Assembly (NCBI GenBank): GCA_964386385.1
Contig: CAYLRN010000013.1
Coordinates: 21,603-85,602 of the forward strand
DNA length: 64,000 nucleotides
Reading direction: 5' to 3'
Source: RUG572 sp964386385
Lineage (GTDB): Bacteria > Verrucomicrobiota > Kiritimatiellia > RFP12 > UBA1067
Shown here: positions 52,127 to 62,206 of the stretch, piece by piece
Layout: every line of letters begins with the position of its first letter
Position numbering within the stretch: the first letter of the stretch is position 1
Position numbers and translations under genes: made by a program
Notes under the pieces: model-generated
What the model was told of the DNA's origin: nothing
What the model saw: the letters and a program-made list of their open reading frames with translations, nothing else
Database searches by the model: none

Positions 52127-55100
52127 TTCAATGATCCTTTAATGACCAGTTGCTCATATAACTCGTACACGTAAAAATAGGCCATGTCCTTCATGTCTGA
52201 ATGCAGCCAGTTTTGCCTGCGAACGCCGCCGTCTCTGCCCCAGCCATTTGGACGCGGAATCACCTCTGCGGAATTCTCGTCCACATTCAAATCCACGCTC
52301 TTGCCTTCCGTAATGCAAAGCGGACCTCCGCCAATGGGCGAGGAGACCGCAGGGACGTACTTGGCAAGAGCCAGATAGACGTCGTTAGACGTGGCGTTGC
52401 GGTTGCCCATCGGCGTACCATCGCAACGGAAGACCGGCTTGTTCGTGACCGCCCCCGACGCAACGGCCTCGTTGGCCTCGTCCGCAGAATAGAAAGCGGG
52501 CTGCAGGACATCAGGCAGAAGACTCGTCCAGCAGTTGAACCCCCACCCGCCGGCGATGGTGCCGGCGATGGGTTCAACGCCCTTGTGGGTCTCCTGCTTC
52601 TGCCAGCAGTGCGCCTCAAACGTGACGTTGAAGTCCACGAAGTCCCATTCCGCGCTGAATGTCGGCCAGTGAAAGACGCCTGTCGTGAGTCCCGGATCGG
52701 CGTCAGACTCCAAGAATATCGAATCGCCCGACGAATAGTAGTTGTAGACCGCTGCGGCGTTTTCAAGTACAGACCTGAAGTAGTCGGGCCAGCCCATGCG
52801 ACCGCGCATGTCGGAGGAGTCGTCCTGGAACCACTTGTGCCAGTTCGCAGCCCACGACTTCGGATCGTAGCCGTTCCAGTCGGAGGGCACGTATTTCGAC
52901 CTGATTGCGGCGTTCACGCCCTGCAGCGTCCCGTCGAGAGCCTCGGAGGCGACCGCCGCGTTGAGCATGAAGTACTTCCCGGCCGTCATCCCCCGCCGCA
53001 GGGCCTCGCAGACTACCATGTTGCCGAGCGAGTGCGCCATGAGGACGCGCTTAGACGGATCGTGCTGCGCCTCCTCCACGAACGCCTTGAACGCCGCACC
53101 GGTCCTCAGCGCCTGGTAGACGTCCTGATGGTAGTGGAGGGCGTTGGCGACCGGAGCTTTATAATCGCCGAAACGACCCGCGAGGGACAGACCCATCCCC
53201 TTCCTGCACCCTTCGACCATCACGACTCCCCGTCCGCCGGACGCATTCATCCTTTCCGCGAAGCTGCGCGGCAGGTCTTCGCCTTGGGACAGATGCGCGA
53301 CAGCGGCCCTTCGGGCTCCCTGCGATAGCGCCGTCCCGAACGCCGGCCCGCAGTTCGTTCTGTGGAACGCCCCTGCGTTCTCCGCGTCGAGCGATGTCCA
53401 CACGGCGTTCACGACGGAGGACTCCAGCCGCCACACGACGCCGGTCCTGATATCGTATGGCGTATCAGGCGGAAATGCGGTCGAGACATCGAGCAGCAGT
53501 GGGGTGAAGTCGAGGAGGTCGCCATGTCCGTTGACCCTGTTGTCCTTGAAGTTCGCACCCTCTCCGGGACGGTCTTTCACGCCCTCGTTCACGTCCGAGC
53601 GGTCGTCGTCGTCGTTCACCCAGAACCAAAAGGCCGCAGATCCGGAGTCGTGGACGGCTTCGTCGTCCTGGTCGATCTTCCCGTCGCGGTTGTAGTCGGG
53701 CACGATCCTGGGATTGTCGAGGACGTGGAGCGTGGCGGACAGCCCGCCGGCGACGTTACCGCCTCTTCTGGCGCATTCGTCGACATGGGAAGTCAACAGC
53801 CCTTCGGAGTTCTCCGCAATCCAGCCATTTCCCGCAACCGTCTCCGCCACGCCCTCCCTGCGCTTGGAGGAATAGCTGTCGTACGTGCGCTCGTCGGGCT
53901 GTCCGTCGACCTTCGCCTGCCAGCAGTACCAGGGGGCGTCCCTGTCTCCATTGTGTCCGTTGCAGTTCAGCCAGCGCATCGTCAGCCGATAGGAACTGCC
54001 CTTGCGCATCTCCAGAGGCTCGGACTCGGACGCATTGGGCGAGGCCATGCTGATGCGCCGTACACGCGTGTCGTCCGGCCCCAGCCCCTCGACCTGCATC
54101 TCCCAGGCGGCAAAGTCCCCGAAGACGTTGAAGGTCAGCGTTCTGGTCCGCTCCGACGGCGGCGCGAGTCCGCCGTCCGACGGGCTGGCGGGGTCAGCCC
54201 CGCGTTCCACCTCTATGCGGTCGGAGACTCCGTCGCCGTCGGTGTCGGCGGACAGCGGGTCGGTGTCGTTGAGGTATTCGTCGAGGTTGGAAAGCCCGTC
54301 GTGGTCGGGGTCGCCGTCCGCACCGTCGTCGCCGTCTGCGGACAGCGGGGACAGACCATGCGCGGACTCCCATCCGTCCGTCATTCCGTCGCAGTCCGTG
54401 TCTGGACTGCACGGGTCTGTGCCGAGTTCGACCTCACGATGGTCCGACAGCCCGTCGCAGTCGGTATCGGTACTGCGCAGATTCGTGCCGAGTTCAACCT
54501 CCCGACCGTCCGAAAGCCCGTCGCCGTCGGTGTCGGAGGAACGAGGGTCACCGCCGTGCGACTGCTCCTGAAGGTTCGTGAGGCCGTCGCCGTCGGGGTC
54601 GCCGGCCGCGCCGTCGCCGCCCGTCGCCGAAAGGGGGTTCAGTCCGTGCGCCACCTCCCATCCGTCCGACAGTCCGTCCCCGTCGGAGTCCTGGTTGGCG
54701 GGGTCTGTGCCGCGGGCGACCTCCTCCGCATCGGAGAGGCCGTCGCCGTCGGTGTCCGCGATGCGCGGATCGGAGCCGTGCCTCGCCTCGTCGAGGTCGG
54801 AGAGGCCGTCGCCGTCAGTGTCGACGACAAGCGGGTCAGACCCCACAGGCGGGTCGGCGTACAGCATCATGCCGTCCTCCAGCGTCCCCGCCGCATGGTC
54901 GCAGAAGACGGAAAGAAAACGCCCGTTAGCCCCCCTGACCCCGATCACCGCCTCTCCGCCGTCGGCGGCGTCTCCGAAAATCCGATACAGAATCCCGACA
55001 CACCGCATAATCCCCGTGGGCGGAATCACAAGGAAGGAGACGCGGACGTCGTCGGGGAATCCCTCCAGCCGCATGTCCGAGAACTCGATGCAGTCGCCCG

Positions 55101-58100
55101 TAATCCACCTAACGCGCGCAATGCGCGACGCGGGCGCGTTCGTCGACAGGGCGAGCGGCGCCCAGTAGGCGGCGACGGCGAAATCCCCATATCCGACCTC
55201 CAGCGACTCCAGATCGAACGAGCCGTGGACGCTTCCGACTCCCGTCACCGCGTTCGTCGGACTGAACCGGACGAGTCCGCGCGGGTCGATTTCGACTCCA
55301 GAATAAAGTCTCCCGCCTGGGAAGTGCGCAGGGGATGGAAGGTTCAGCAGAACGCTCCGCCCCCCCGATGCCGCGAACAGCGGCGTGTAGTCCTCAACGA
55401 CCGGGAAGTCGTCCCACACCAAAAGATAGTTCTGCGAATCGGCGACGAATCCACCGACCTCCTCCACGTCCGTCAGACCGTCGCCGTCGGTGTCCGCGCT
55501 GCGAGGATCCGTTCCATGCTCGAACTCCCTAGCGTTGGGAAGGTAGTCGCCGTCGGGGTCGCCGGCCGCGCCGTCGTCGCCGGTTGCGGACAGCGGATCC
55601 AGCCCATGTCGCACCTCCCACCCATCGGGCAGACCGTCGCCGTCAGTGTCGGCGACGAGGGGCGATGTGCCAAGTCCCACCTCGCGCCCGTCGTCCACGC
55701 CGTCGCCATCGGTGTCCGCGACAAGCGGATCGGTGTTCGCGCCGAACAGGAACTCGAGCGCAAGCCCTTCGCCGACCCTGCCTTCGGAACGATGACACCA
55801 CGAATGAAGCCGTCTGGAGTCGAACGTCTGCATCCCGACGCTGGCGTACCGTCCGTCCATATACCGCCCCACGATGTCGCGATATCGTGAGTATGCCCTG
55901 TCGGGGCTGTTGGTCGGGACAGCAATCTGGAACGATATGGCGTTCGTCTGCCATGACGAAGTGTCATAGTATGAATTGAGCCATTCCAGCAACAGATATC
56001 CCTCGCCGCCGTGCGTCGCCGTTCCGTATCGGACGGACGTCCACATGCCCGCGACATCGGAACGGACGTAGGCGCGCTGGAGATACGGCGCGAGGACGAG
56101 CGCGTTTCCATCGATTCCATACGCGAAACTCGCGTCGGTCATGGAATTTCCGGGATTGGCGTATCCCGCCCGGTTGAAGAAGACGACGCCGTTGGCGGAG
56201 ATGGTGACGTTTGTCACGCATTCGCCCTGAATGCGCAGGGGCGCGGGGAGCGGACGGCTCACGCAGCGGCTGCCATTGGTCGAGACCATCGCGGTCAAGT
56301 CCTCGTGCCTGTCGAAGGAAAGCCATGGAATCATGTTCGTCGCAAACACGCCGCCAGTCTCCATGCCGTCCGGCAACGCGTCGCCGTCCGTGTCCGGCAC
56401 GGACGGGTCTGTCCCATACTCGAACTCCTTCGCGTTCGAGAGAAAGTCGCCGTCGGGATCGCCGTCCGCGCCGTCGTTCCCCGCCACAGACGTCGGGTCG
56501 AGTCCATGTCCGAGCTCCCACCCGTCGGGCAGTCCGTCCCCGTCGGAATCCACGTCGCCGGGGTTCGTGCCGCGCGCGACCTCCTCCGCGTCGGAGAGGC
56601 CGTCGCCGTCGGTGTCCGCGATGCGCGGGTCGGAACCCGTTCCGAAATGGTAGGCGACAGCCATGCCGTTTGTGACGCTCCCCGCCTCGTTGAAAGCCAC
56701 GGCGAACGTCCGCGCCCGCTTCGCAAGCTGTGCGCCCAGCGTCGCCGAAGAGCCGTCGAACGCGGACGACATGGCTATGTAGTTGACGTAGACGGCGTTC
56801 GCCTCCGCCTGCGGGACGACGACCTGGAACGTGGCCGTCTGGTCGACGTCGCCGCGCCGGGAATACAGCCTCAGGCCGGCGTATTCAATCACGGCGTACC
56901 GCAGCCCGTTCGTCTCGACGTTCGCAACCCGGATGCCCGCGCCTCCGTTCGCCGGGGCATAGAGGTCGTCCCAATACGCGGCCACCACCGTGTGGCGGTC
57001 GCCCGGACCGGACGTCCGAAGGTCTCCGTTGGCAGACGACACGTAGAAGGAAGAGGAGTCCCCCGCGTCCATCAGCGCCACCACGCCGTCAAGGCACACC
57101 GTCATATTCGTGTGGACGCGCCCCGCGCAGCGAACGGCAAACGGCAGCGGCACGAGGAACGAAGCGCCGTCGTAGGACTGCGAGGAGAGAAGCAGGTTCG
57201 TGCCCGCCGAGACGTCGAAGACCGGCAGCGGTCCCATGCGCTCCCACCGTCCGAGCTCCTCCGTGTCGGAAAGGCCGTCCTCGTCCGTGTCGGATTCGGA
57301 CGGGTCTGTCCCCGCTTCAAACTCGGCGATGTTCGAAAGCCCGTCCTCGTCTAGATCCTCCGCCGCATCGTCCCTGCGCGGGCAGAGGTGGTGCAGCGTC
57401 TCCCAGAGGTCGGGCATTCCGTCCCCGTCTGTGTCCACACGGCGCGGGTCTGTGCCGAGTCCGGCCTCCTCCGCGTCCGAAAGTCCGTCGCCGTCCGTGT
57501 CCTCTGACAATGGGTCGGAGCGGAATCCCGTGGCCTCGTCGAAGTCGGAAAGCCCGTCGTCGTCGGTGTCGACCGCGCATGGGTCAGTCCCAGTCCCAAT
57601 CGAGTAGCGGACGGTTGTGGCGTCCGGCGGAAGCCCCGTCGGCCACGACACGCTGTAGACCTGGTCCCATCCCCTGAACGACTGCATCCAGCCGCACTGG
57701 ACGCCCGCCACTGGGCCTGCCGAGCGGATGTCGCCGGAGACACGGAGGTAGCTGACGTAGACCGCGTTCGTCTCGTCGTGCGGGAGAATCAGCTGGAACG
57801 CCGCACGCGCGTCCGTGCCGCGCAGCCCCACGTCGCTGTACTCGACGACGGTGAATGCCCTGCCGCCGGACTCGGCACGGCCCATGCGGACCCGGCTTCC
57901 CCAGTCCTCAGGACGAGCGTAGAGGTCGGTGGCGCAGAGGGCGACCGTGACATGCGTTCCGGACCATTGCGAGCCGCCAAGCCCGCCGTAGCTCGAGCGT
58001 TCAACCGCCCATCCCCCAGTGTTGGTGGGGCAGAGCAGATGCACTGTGCCGTCCAGGCAGACATAGGCGTTCGTGTAGTCGACGCCGTTTATCGCGACCG

Positions 58101-59058
58101 GGGCGGAGAGCGGAAGAGTCCACGAAGCCGCGTCGGATTCTGTCCGCCCCGCGAGCAGATTCTCCGCTCCCGACAAGTCCAGCCACATGAACTTCCGCTC
58201 TACGGCGACCGTCCCGGCCTCCTCCGCGTCGGACAGCCCGTCGCCGTCGGTGTCCGCCGCGCGCGGGTCTGTCCCGAACTGCGACTCCTCGAAGTTCGAG
58301 AGTCCGTCGCCGTCCGCGTCCCCTGCCGCGTCGGCGGTGTCGTATGGGTCAAGTCCGTGGGCGATTTCCCATCCGTTGGGCATCCCGTCGCCGTCCGCAT
58401 CCGCGTCCGGGTCTGGCGGCGGCGGCAGGGCGAACGAGAACGCCGCCTTGGCCTGTCCGACGTTCGCGACGGCGAAGTCGTCCCCCACGGCGTCCAGCCA
58501 CGCAGGCGGCTCGGCCAGCCCCAATTCTCCCAGACGCCGCCAGAACGGCTCTGCCACCGCCCGCACCTGTCCGAGAAGGGCGGGCGGCGCGTTGTTCGAT
58601 GGCGAGAACAACGCGACGATGGCCGCCACGCGGACTCCGGCCCCGCCGGCCAATGCCCCGGCCTCGGCGAACCCCGCCGCCGCGCGGTCCGCCATCCACT
58701 TGACCTGTCCCTGCGCGACGACAGCGAAGTCGTCCGCCTTTGCCGCATTGTCCAGGACGCCGCGCTCCGCCCACCATGCAGGGCCAAGACGCGCCGCCGA
58801 CGCGCCGGCATTCGTGAACGCCCCCATCGGCAGACCAGGCGCGGGCGGAACACGGACAGCCCCACCGAACGAGACGTCGCCGTGGAACGACGCGCCGGCG
58901 CGGAACGCGGCCGCGTTCGAGACGGCGACAGTCCCCCCTTCCAATGCGTCGAACGTCCCGACCGCGAGACGCGGGGCGTCAAGCGCCGGCGCGTCGCACG
59001 TGAAAGCCACCACCAGAAGCAGCGCGGCGAAACGGGCAATGGCATCGTCAATCCGCAT
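52123..59058 (-). CDS. Giant modular exoprotein: NIDO-like and TSP3 repeats, shared beta domain, lipase-like C-terminal domain
   Basis: 2311 residues. Signal peptide MRIDDAIARFAALLLVVAFT. An N-terminal domain has two motifs of the Verrucomicrobia type (VAQGQVKWMADRAAAGF, FAVANVGQAKAAFSF). Then come four NIDO-like beta domains separated by blocks of DTDGDGLSD Ca-binding repeats, the last block being longest. A beta domain shared with the caspase-like protein follows (NVFGDFAAWEMQVEGLGP, YCWQAKVDG). The C-terminal 400 residues look like an alpha/beta hydrolase: nucleophile Ser about 2009 in VLMAHSLGNMVV, candidate Asp in YYSSGDSIF and His in NWLHSDMKD. Substrate unknown (lipid or ester). It starts inside the LamG gene (11-bp overlap) and overlaps the next gene by ATGA. 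Confidence 0.85.
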   Translation of the reverse strand: MRIDDAIARFAALLLVVAFTCDAPALDAPRLAVGTFDALEGGTVAVSNAAAFRAGASFHGDVSFGGAVRVPPAPGLPMGAFTNAGASAARLGPAWWAERGVLDNAAKADDFAVVAQGQVKWMADRAAAGFAEAGALAGGAGVRVAAIVALFSPSNNAPPALLGQVRAVAEPFWRRLGELGLAEPPAWLDAVGDDFAVANVGQAKAAFSFALPPPPDPDADADGDGMPNGWEIAHGLDPYDTADAAGDADGDGLSNFEESQFGTDPRAADTDGDGLSDAEEAGTVAVERKFMWLDLSGAENLLAGRTESDAASWTLPLSAPVAINGVDYTNAYVCLDGTVHLLCPTNTGGWAVERSSYGGLGGSQWSGTHVTVALCATDLYARPEDWGSRVRMGRAESGGRAFTVVEYSDVGLRGTDARAAFQLILPHDETNAVYVSYLRVSGDIRSAGPVAGVQCGWMQSFRGWDQVYSVSWPTGLPPDATTVRYSIGTGTDPCAVDTDDDGLSDFDEATGFRSDPLSEDTDGDGLSDAEEAGLGTDPRRVDTDGDGMPDLWETLHHLCPRRDDAAEDLDEDGLSNIAEFEAGTDPSESDTDEDGLSDTEELGRWERMGPLPVFDVSAGTNLLLSSQSYDGASFLVPLPFAVRCAGRVHTNMTVCLDGVVALMDAGDSSSFYVSSANGDLRTSGPGDRHTVVAAYWDDLYAPANGGAGIRVANVETNGLRYAVIEYAGLRLYSRRGDVDQTATFQVVVPQAEANAVYVNYIAMSSAFDGSSATLGAQLAKRARTFAVAFNEAGSVTNGMAVAYHFGTGSDPRIADTDGDGLSDAEEVARGTNPGDVDSDGDGLPDGWELGHGLDPTSVAGNDGADGDPDGDFLSNAKEFEYGTDPSVPDTDGDALPDGMETGGVFATNMIPWLSFDRHEDLTAMVSTNGSRCVSRPLPAPLRIQGECVTNVTISANGVVFFNRAGYANPGNSMTDASFAYGIDGNALVLAPYLQRAYVRSDVAGMWTSVRYGTATHGGEGYLLLEWLNSYYDTSSWQTNAISFQIAVPTNSPDRAYSRYRDIVGRYMDGRYASVGMQTFDSRRLHSWCHRSEGRVGEGLALEFLFGANTDPLVADTDGDGVDDGREVGLGTSPLVADTDGDGLPDGWEVRHGLDPLSATGDDGAAGDPDGDYLPNAREFEHGTDPRSADTDGDGLTDVEEVGGFVADSQNYLLVWDDFPVVEDYTPLFAASGGRSVLLNLPSPAHFPGGRLYSGVEIDPRGLVRFSPTNAVTGVGSVHGSFDLESLEVGYGDFAVAAYWAPLALSTNAPASRIARVRWITGDCIEFSDMRLEGFPDDVRVSFLVIPPTGIMRCVGILYRIFGDAADGGEAVIGVRGANGRFLSVFCDHAAGTLEDGMMLYADPPVGSDPLVVDTDGDGLSDLDEARHGSDPRIADTDGDGLSDAEEVARGTDPANQDSDGDGLSDGWEVAHGLNPLSATGGDGAAGDPDGDGLTNLQEQSHGGDPRSSDTDGDGLSDGREVELGTNLRSTDTDCDGLSDHREVELGTDPCSPDTDCDGMTDGWESAHGLSPLSADGDDGADGDPDHDGLSNLDEYLNDTDPLSADTDGDGVSDRIEVERGADPASPSDGGLAPPSERTRTLTFNVFGDFAAWEMQVEGLGPDDTRVRRISMASPNASESEPLEMRKGSSYRLTMRWLNCNGHNGDRDAPWYCWQAKVDGQPDERTYDSYSSKRREGVAETVAGNGWIAENSEGLLTSHVDECARRGGNVAGGLSATLHVLDNPRIVPDYNRDGKIDQDDEAVHDSGSAAFWFWVNDDDDRSDVNEGVKDRPGEGANFKDNRVNGHGDLLDFTPLLLDVSTAFPPDTPYDIRTGVVWRLESSVVNAVWTSLDAENAGAFHRTNCGPAFGTALSQGARRAAVAHLSQGEDLPRSFAERMNASGGRGVVMVEGCRKGMGLSLAGRFGDYKAPVANALHYHQDVYQALRTGAAFKAFVEEAQHDPSKRVLMAHSLGNMVVCEALRRGMTAGKYFMLNAAVASEALDGTLQGVNAAIRSKYVPSDWNGYDPKSWAANWHKWFQDDSSDMRGRMGWPDYFRSVLENAAAVYNYYSSGDSIFLESDADPGLTTGVFHWPTFSAEWDFVDFNVTFEAHCWQKQETHKGVEPIAGTIAGGWGFNCWTSLLPDVLQPAFYSADEANEAVASGAVTNKPVFRCDGTPMGNRNATSNDVYLALAKYVPAVSSPIGGGPLCITEGKSVDLNVDENSAEVIPRPNGWGRDGGVRRQNWLHSDMKDMAYFYVYELYEQLVIKGSLK

Positions 59059-60748
59059 TCGCCGGCGCCCCGTTCGTGTAGATTCCGAAAGACAGGTCGC
59101 CCTGCGGACGCAGAAGGCGGACTCCCGCGCCAAACATCGCGTCCCCGGCGAAGGAGACCCCGCCGCAGAAGACGGCGTTCGTGGCGAACGCGACATCGGA
59201 CTCCATCCCGGCGGGAACGCCCTCGGCGTGGAGGCTGACGATCTCGTTCGTCGAAAGCGCCCGCCCGAAGACCGCCACCTCGTCCAGCAGTCCGCTCCAT
59301 CCCCTGCGCTGGTATTCGTCGTCGCTGTATGAGTTTCCGACGCAGAGCGCGGAGGAACTGGCGACGTCGACCATGCCGTCCGTCACCGCCCCCAGAACCC
59401 CGTCCATCCACAGCTCGCCCCGCGTCCCGCGCCGGACGACGACGGCGTGATGCCATTGCCCATCGCCCCAGTCGCGCGTCTCGTCGGCCAGCGAACGGCT
59501 CACTCCGTTTTCGTACAGAGTGAGGCCAACAGACCCAGTGTCCTGGTCGTGTCCGACCGGATGGAGGCTCAGATGCCAGTCGTGGAAGAACGACGTCTTG
59601 TCCACCATCTTGATTCCATACTGCGGCCCGACGTCGCCGCCGCCGTCGTAGAGGAACCAGACGGACACGGTGTACTCCGACCAGCGGGGGAAGTCAAGGC
59701 CGGTCCCCGCGTTGACGCCGCTTCCGTTCCCGGCAAACGCGAACGCCCCGCCCGCGAAACGCCCCGCGTTCGTCCAGACGCACTCCGAGGACGCGCCGTC
59801 GCGCCCGTTCCAGCTGGCGTCGGCGACCGCGCCGTTCCCAATGTCCGCCGCGAAGTCGTAGTAGAGCTCAAGCCCCTCAGGCGCAAGCGGCAGGGAACAC
59901 ACCGTCCGCGTTCGGACGACATCGGCGCGAACCACGGAGCGCGGGACGGCGGTCGTGCCGGTCTCTTCTGAAACATCCGCGCCATCGGATGAGAGAAGGG
60001 ACGCGGAACCAGACGCTAACGAGCGGGCGCGGACTCCCTCCAGAGACGGCACGGACGCCGAAGTGGCGAGATTCGTCGGCAGGGCGACGCGCACGGCCGC
60101 CTCAGCATCCGCTTCGGATGAAATGGCGGCAGCGGATGATGACGCGCCCTGCACTGCGGAGGTCTCCGCCACTGCCGCCAGCGGAATCGCAGACGCATCG
60201 GACGCGGCAGTCGTCGCGGCAAATGCGGCAGCGCCTCCGACCGCATGAACAATCGACTTCGCCGCCTCCACGTCCGTCGCCACAAGACCAATCCGCACCC
60301 CGACGCGGGACGGATCGAAGTCGCCGGGGGACTCGGCGGCGACGCCGGCAAGTCCGCAGGCCCAGAACGGCGAATAGCCGGCGAGAGGCGGCAAGACGGC
60401 CAGCGGCGTCCCGTCCGCCGCGGCGATAACGGTCTCCCGCGTGTCGGCGTCCTCGTAGGCGTAGACCGACACGCTGTTGGAGAGTGCGCCGCCGAATGCA
60501 AGCGCGGCCAGTTCCCCGCACGGAGCGCACCTCCACTCGCCCGCGTCCTCCCAGACGCGCCGCTCCTGCGGCAGCATCAGCCACTGCCAGACGTTAAGGA
60601 CTCCGCGCGCGTCCTCCACGTCCGTCAGCGTCCCATGGACGGCCAGCGCGGCACACAGCCCAAGCACGGCCAAAAGCCCGACGCGCCGGCAAGGCCGTGT
60701 GCGCTTTCCCGCGCCGTCTCCGTCCATCACGTCCGTCCGAACGCCCAT
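59048..60748 (-). CDS. Secreted LamG-domain protein, first gene of the giant exoprotein operon
   Basis: 566 residues. A basic start then the hydrophobic segment VGLLAVLGLCAALAVHG (signal peptide). A region with DTRETVIAAADGTPL and an Ala/Ser-rich linker precede one LamG domain (about 305-500: LELYYDFAADIGNGAVADAS, DGQWHHAVVVRRG, LLDEVAVFGRALSTNEIV). The C-terminal stretch VFCGGVSFAGDAMFGAGVRL resembles the N-terminus of the giant protein (AFRAGASFHGDVSFGGAVRV). ATG 60748 follows GGAG. The gene ends 11 bases inside the giant gene. Confidence 0.8.
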   Translation of the reverse strand: MGVRTDVMDGDGAGKRTRPCRRVGLLAVLGLCAALAVHGTLTDVEDARGVLNVWQWLMLPQERRVWEDAGEWRCAPCGELAALAFGGALSNSVSVYAYEDADTRETVIAAADGTPLAVLPPLAGYSPFWACGLAGVAAESPGDFDPSRVGVRIGLVATDVEAAKSIVHAVGGAAAFAATTAASDASAIPLAAVAETSAVQGASSSAAAISSEADAEAAVRVALPTNLATSASVPSLEGVRARSLASGSASLLSSDGADVSEETGTTAVPRSVVRADVVRTRTVCSLPLAPEGLELYYDFAADIGNGAVADASWNGRDGASSECVWTNAGRFAGGAFAFAGNGSGVNAGTGLDFPRWSEYTVSVWFLYDGGGDVGPQYGIKMVDKTSFFHDWHLSLHPVGHDQDTGSVGLTLYENGVSRSLADETRDWGDGQWHHAVVVRRGTRGELWMDGVLGAVTDGMVDVASSSALCVGNSYSDDEYQRRGWSGLLDEVAVFGRALSTNEIVSLHAEGVPAGMESDVAFATNAVFCGGVSFAGDAMFGAGVRLLRPQGDLSFGIYTNGAPANAD

Positions 60749-60815
60749 TTCTACGTCTCCTCGCACAGAGGTTGGAAAGCACGTTGCGACGCACCCACGC
60801 CGCTTGACGGTCTGC

Positions 60816-60845
60816 AGTATAGCAGAACCAGGATCGATCGGTCAA
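60816..60845 (-). promoter_or_regulatory. Promoter of the LamG-giant exoprotein operon
   Basis: Minus-strand -35 TTGACC (60845-60840), 18-bp spacer, -10 TATACT (60821-60816). The leader is about 60 nt. Confidence 0.75.
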
Positions 60846-60902
60846 CTGAACCTGGGAAAGTTGCAATATCGGATGATTGACACGAAACCAGACGTGCCCA
60901 CG

Positions 60903-60928
60903 AGATAGGGCGCGACGTCCCGTCGCGC
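60903..60928 (+). repeat. REP-like hairpin (copy 10)
   Basis: Head GATAG, a variant of GGTAG; stem GGCGCGACG/CGTCGCGCC, loop TCC. It lies between convergently placed promoter and gene end, 28 bases past the rtcB stop. Confidence 0.8.
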
Positions 60929-60955
60929 CGCGAACTCAACCGCTTGGCCTGCGCC

Positions 60956-62072
60956 TTACTCCTCTCCGCCCGCCTTGAAGTTGTAGATGGGCTTTATGAC
61001 CGCTTCGATCGCGACGGACGGCTCGACGTTGTCTACGATGTCGGCCATCTTCTTGTATGCCATCGGACACTCGTCGAGCGTTCCGCGTCCGACGGAAGTG
61101 CTGTAGACGCCTTCCATCTCCTTCCTGTACTCCTCTACCGTGAAGGCCTGTTTCGCATCGCTGCGCTTCATAAGGCGCCCCGCGCCATGCGGCGCGGAGA
61201 AATTCCAGTCCTCGTTGCCCTTCCCGACACAGACCAGGCTTCCGTCGCGCATGTTGATGGGAATTAGCAGCCTCTCGCCCTTCTGCGCGGACACCGCCCC
61301 CTTTCGCAGGATCATGTTGTCCATGTCGATGTAGTTGTGGATGGTCGTGAACCGCTCGGCGACGCGAAAGCCCATTTCCTCCACAATGGCGTCGATCATG
61401 ACCTGGCGGTTGAGGCTCGCGAAACGCTGGGCAATCCGCATGTCGTGCAGATACTGCTCAAGAAGTCCGCCATCGACGTATGCAAGGGGCTTGGGAACGG
61501 AGATGTGCCGCGCGGTCAGAGCGCCGTGCGCCGCTTCCTGGTAGAAGGTGGCGACCTCGCGCCCAAGATTGCGACTGCCGGAATGGACTACTACGTAGAC
61601 GTTTCCGTCGTCGTCCCTGTTCGCCTCGATGAAGTGGTTGCCGCCGCCAAGCGTGCCAAAACTGCCGTAGGCGCGGTCGACGTCGATCTTCCTGGCGCAG
61701 CAAAGCCCCGACAGGTCTACATCCCTGCAAGACCGACCGCCCTTCCTGTCCCCCCCCCCCAGAGGCGGCCGCGCGGACTGAGTTGTCCAGCTTCTCCATG
61801 TCGACATGCGTCTCCTCAATGCGAACCGTCTCCATTCCGCATCCTATGTCCACGCCGACAAGGTTCGGGCAGACCTTGTCCTTGATAGTCATGGTTGTAC
61901 CGATGGTGCATCCAGCCCCGGCATGGATGTCGGGCATCATGCGAACCCGGCTGTCCTTGACATATGGCCTGTTCAGGAGGTTGATGACCTGCGAGATTGC
62001 ATCGCCGTCCACCACGTCCGTGAAAATCTTGGCCGCCGCATACTTGCCCTGCAGTTCGATTGTCTGCGTCAT
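60956..62072 (-). pseudogene. rtcB: RNA-splicing ligase RtcB, split by a frameshift at an 11-base homopolymer
   Basis: RtcB joins 2',3'-cyclic phosphate and 5'-OH RNA ends. The 5' part (62072 to about 61761) has MMPDIHAGAGCTIGTTM and the metal site VGVDIGCGMETV. The 3' part (about 61750 to 60956) has GGGNHFIEAN, VVHSGSRNLG and the guanylylated His region FSAPHGAGRLM. The two parts are in different frames and meet at a run of eleven C (G on the coding strand) at 61750-61760. All ligands look intact on both sides. So the break is either an assembly error, a slippage-controlled switch, or a recent mutation. ATG 62072 follows AGGAAGG. Confidence 0.85.
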
Positions 62073-62137
62073 TTTCGCCTTCCTCTCGATTTCATGTCAT
62101 TTTACGTTTTCTGCCGGCGCCCAACGCGCCGACATTT

Positions 62138-62179
62138 AACATAGAGACCGCCGCAACGGAAACGTGACAGCGAAATTTC
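62138..62179 (-). promoter_or_regulatory. Shared upstream element before rtcB
   Basis: A 42-bp segment that matches 63530-63571 at 37 positions. On the minus strand the conserved parts are TGTCAYGTTTYCG and GGCGGTCTCTATGTT, 66 bases before the rtcB start. TGTCAY...GTCT spacing is suggestive of an ECF-sigma promoter. Confidence 0.45.
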
Positions 62180-62206
62180 GTAAAAAATAATGCAGTCATT
62201 GCGCCT

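Noticed and set aside
52123..59058. Tandem DNA repeats suggested by recurring GTCGCCGTCGGTGTC
   Set aside because: They are codons of DTDGDG Ca-binding repeats in one long reading frame, not intergenic repeats or a CRISPR array.
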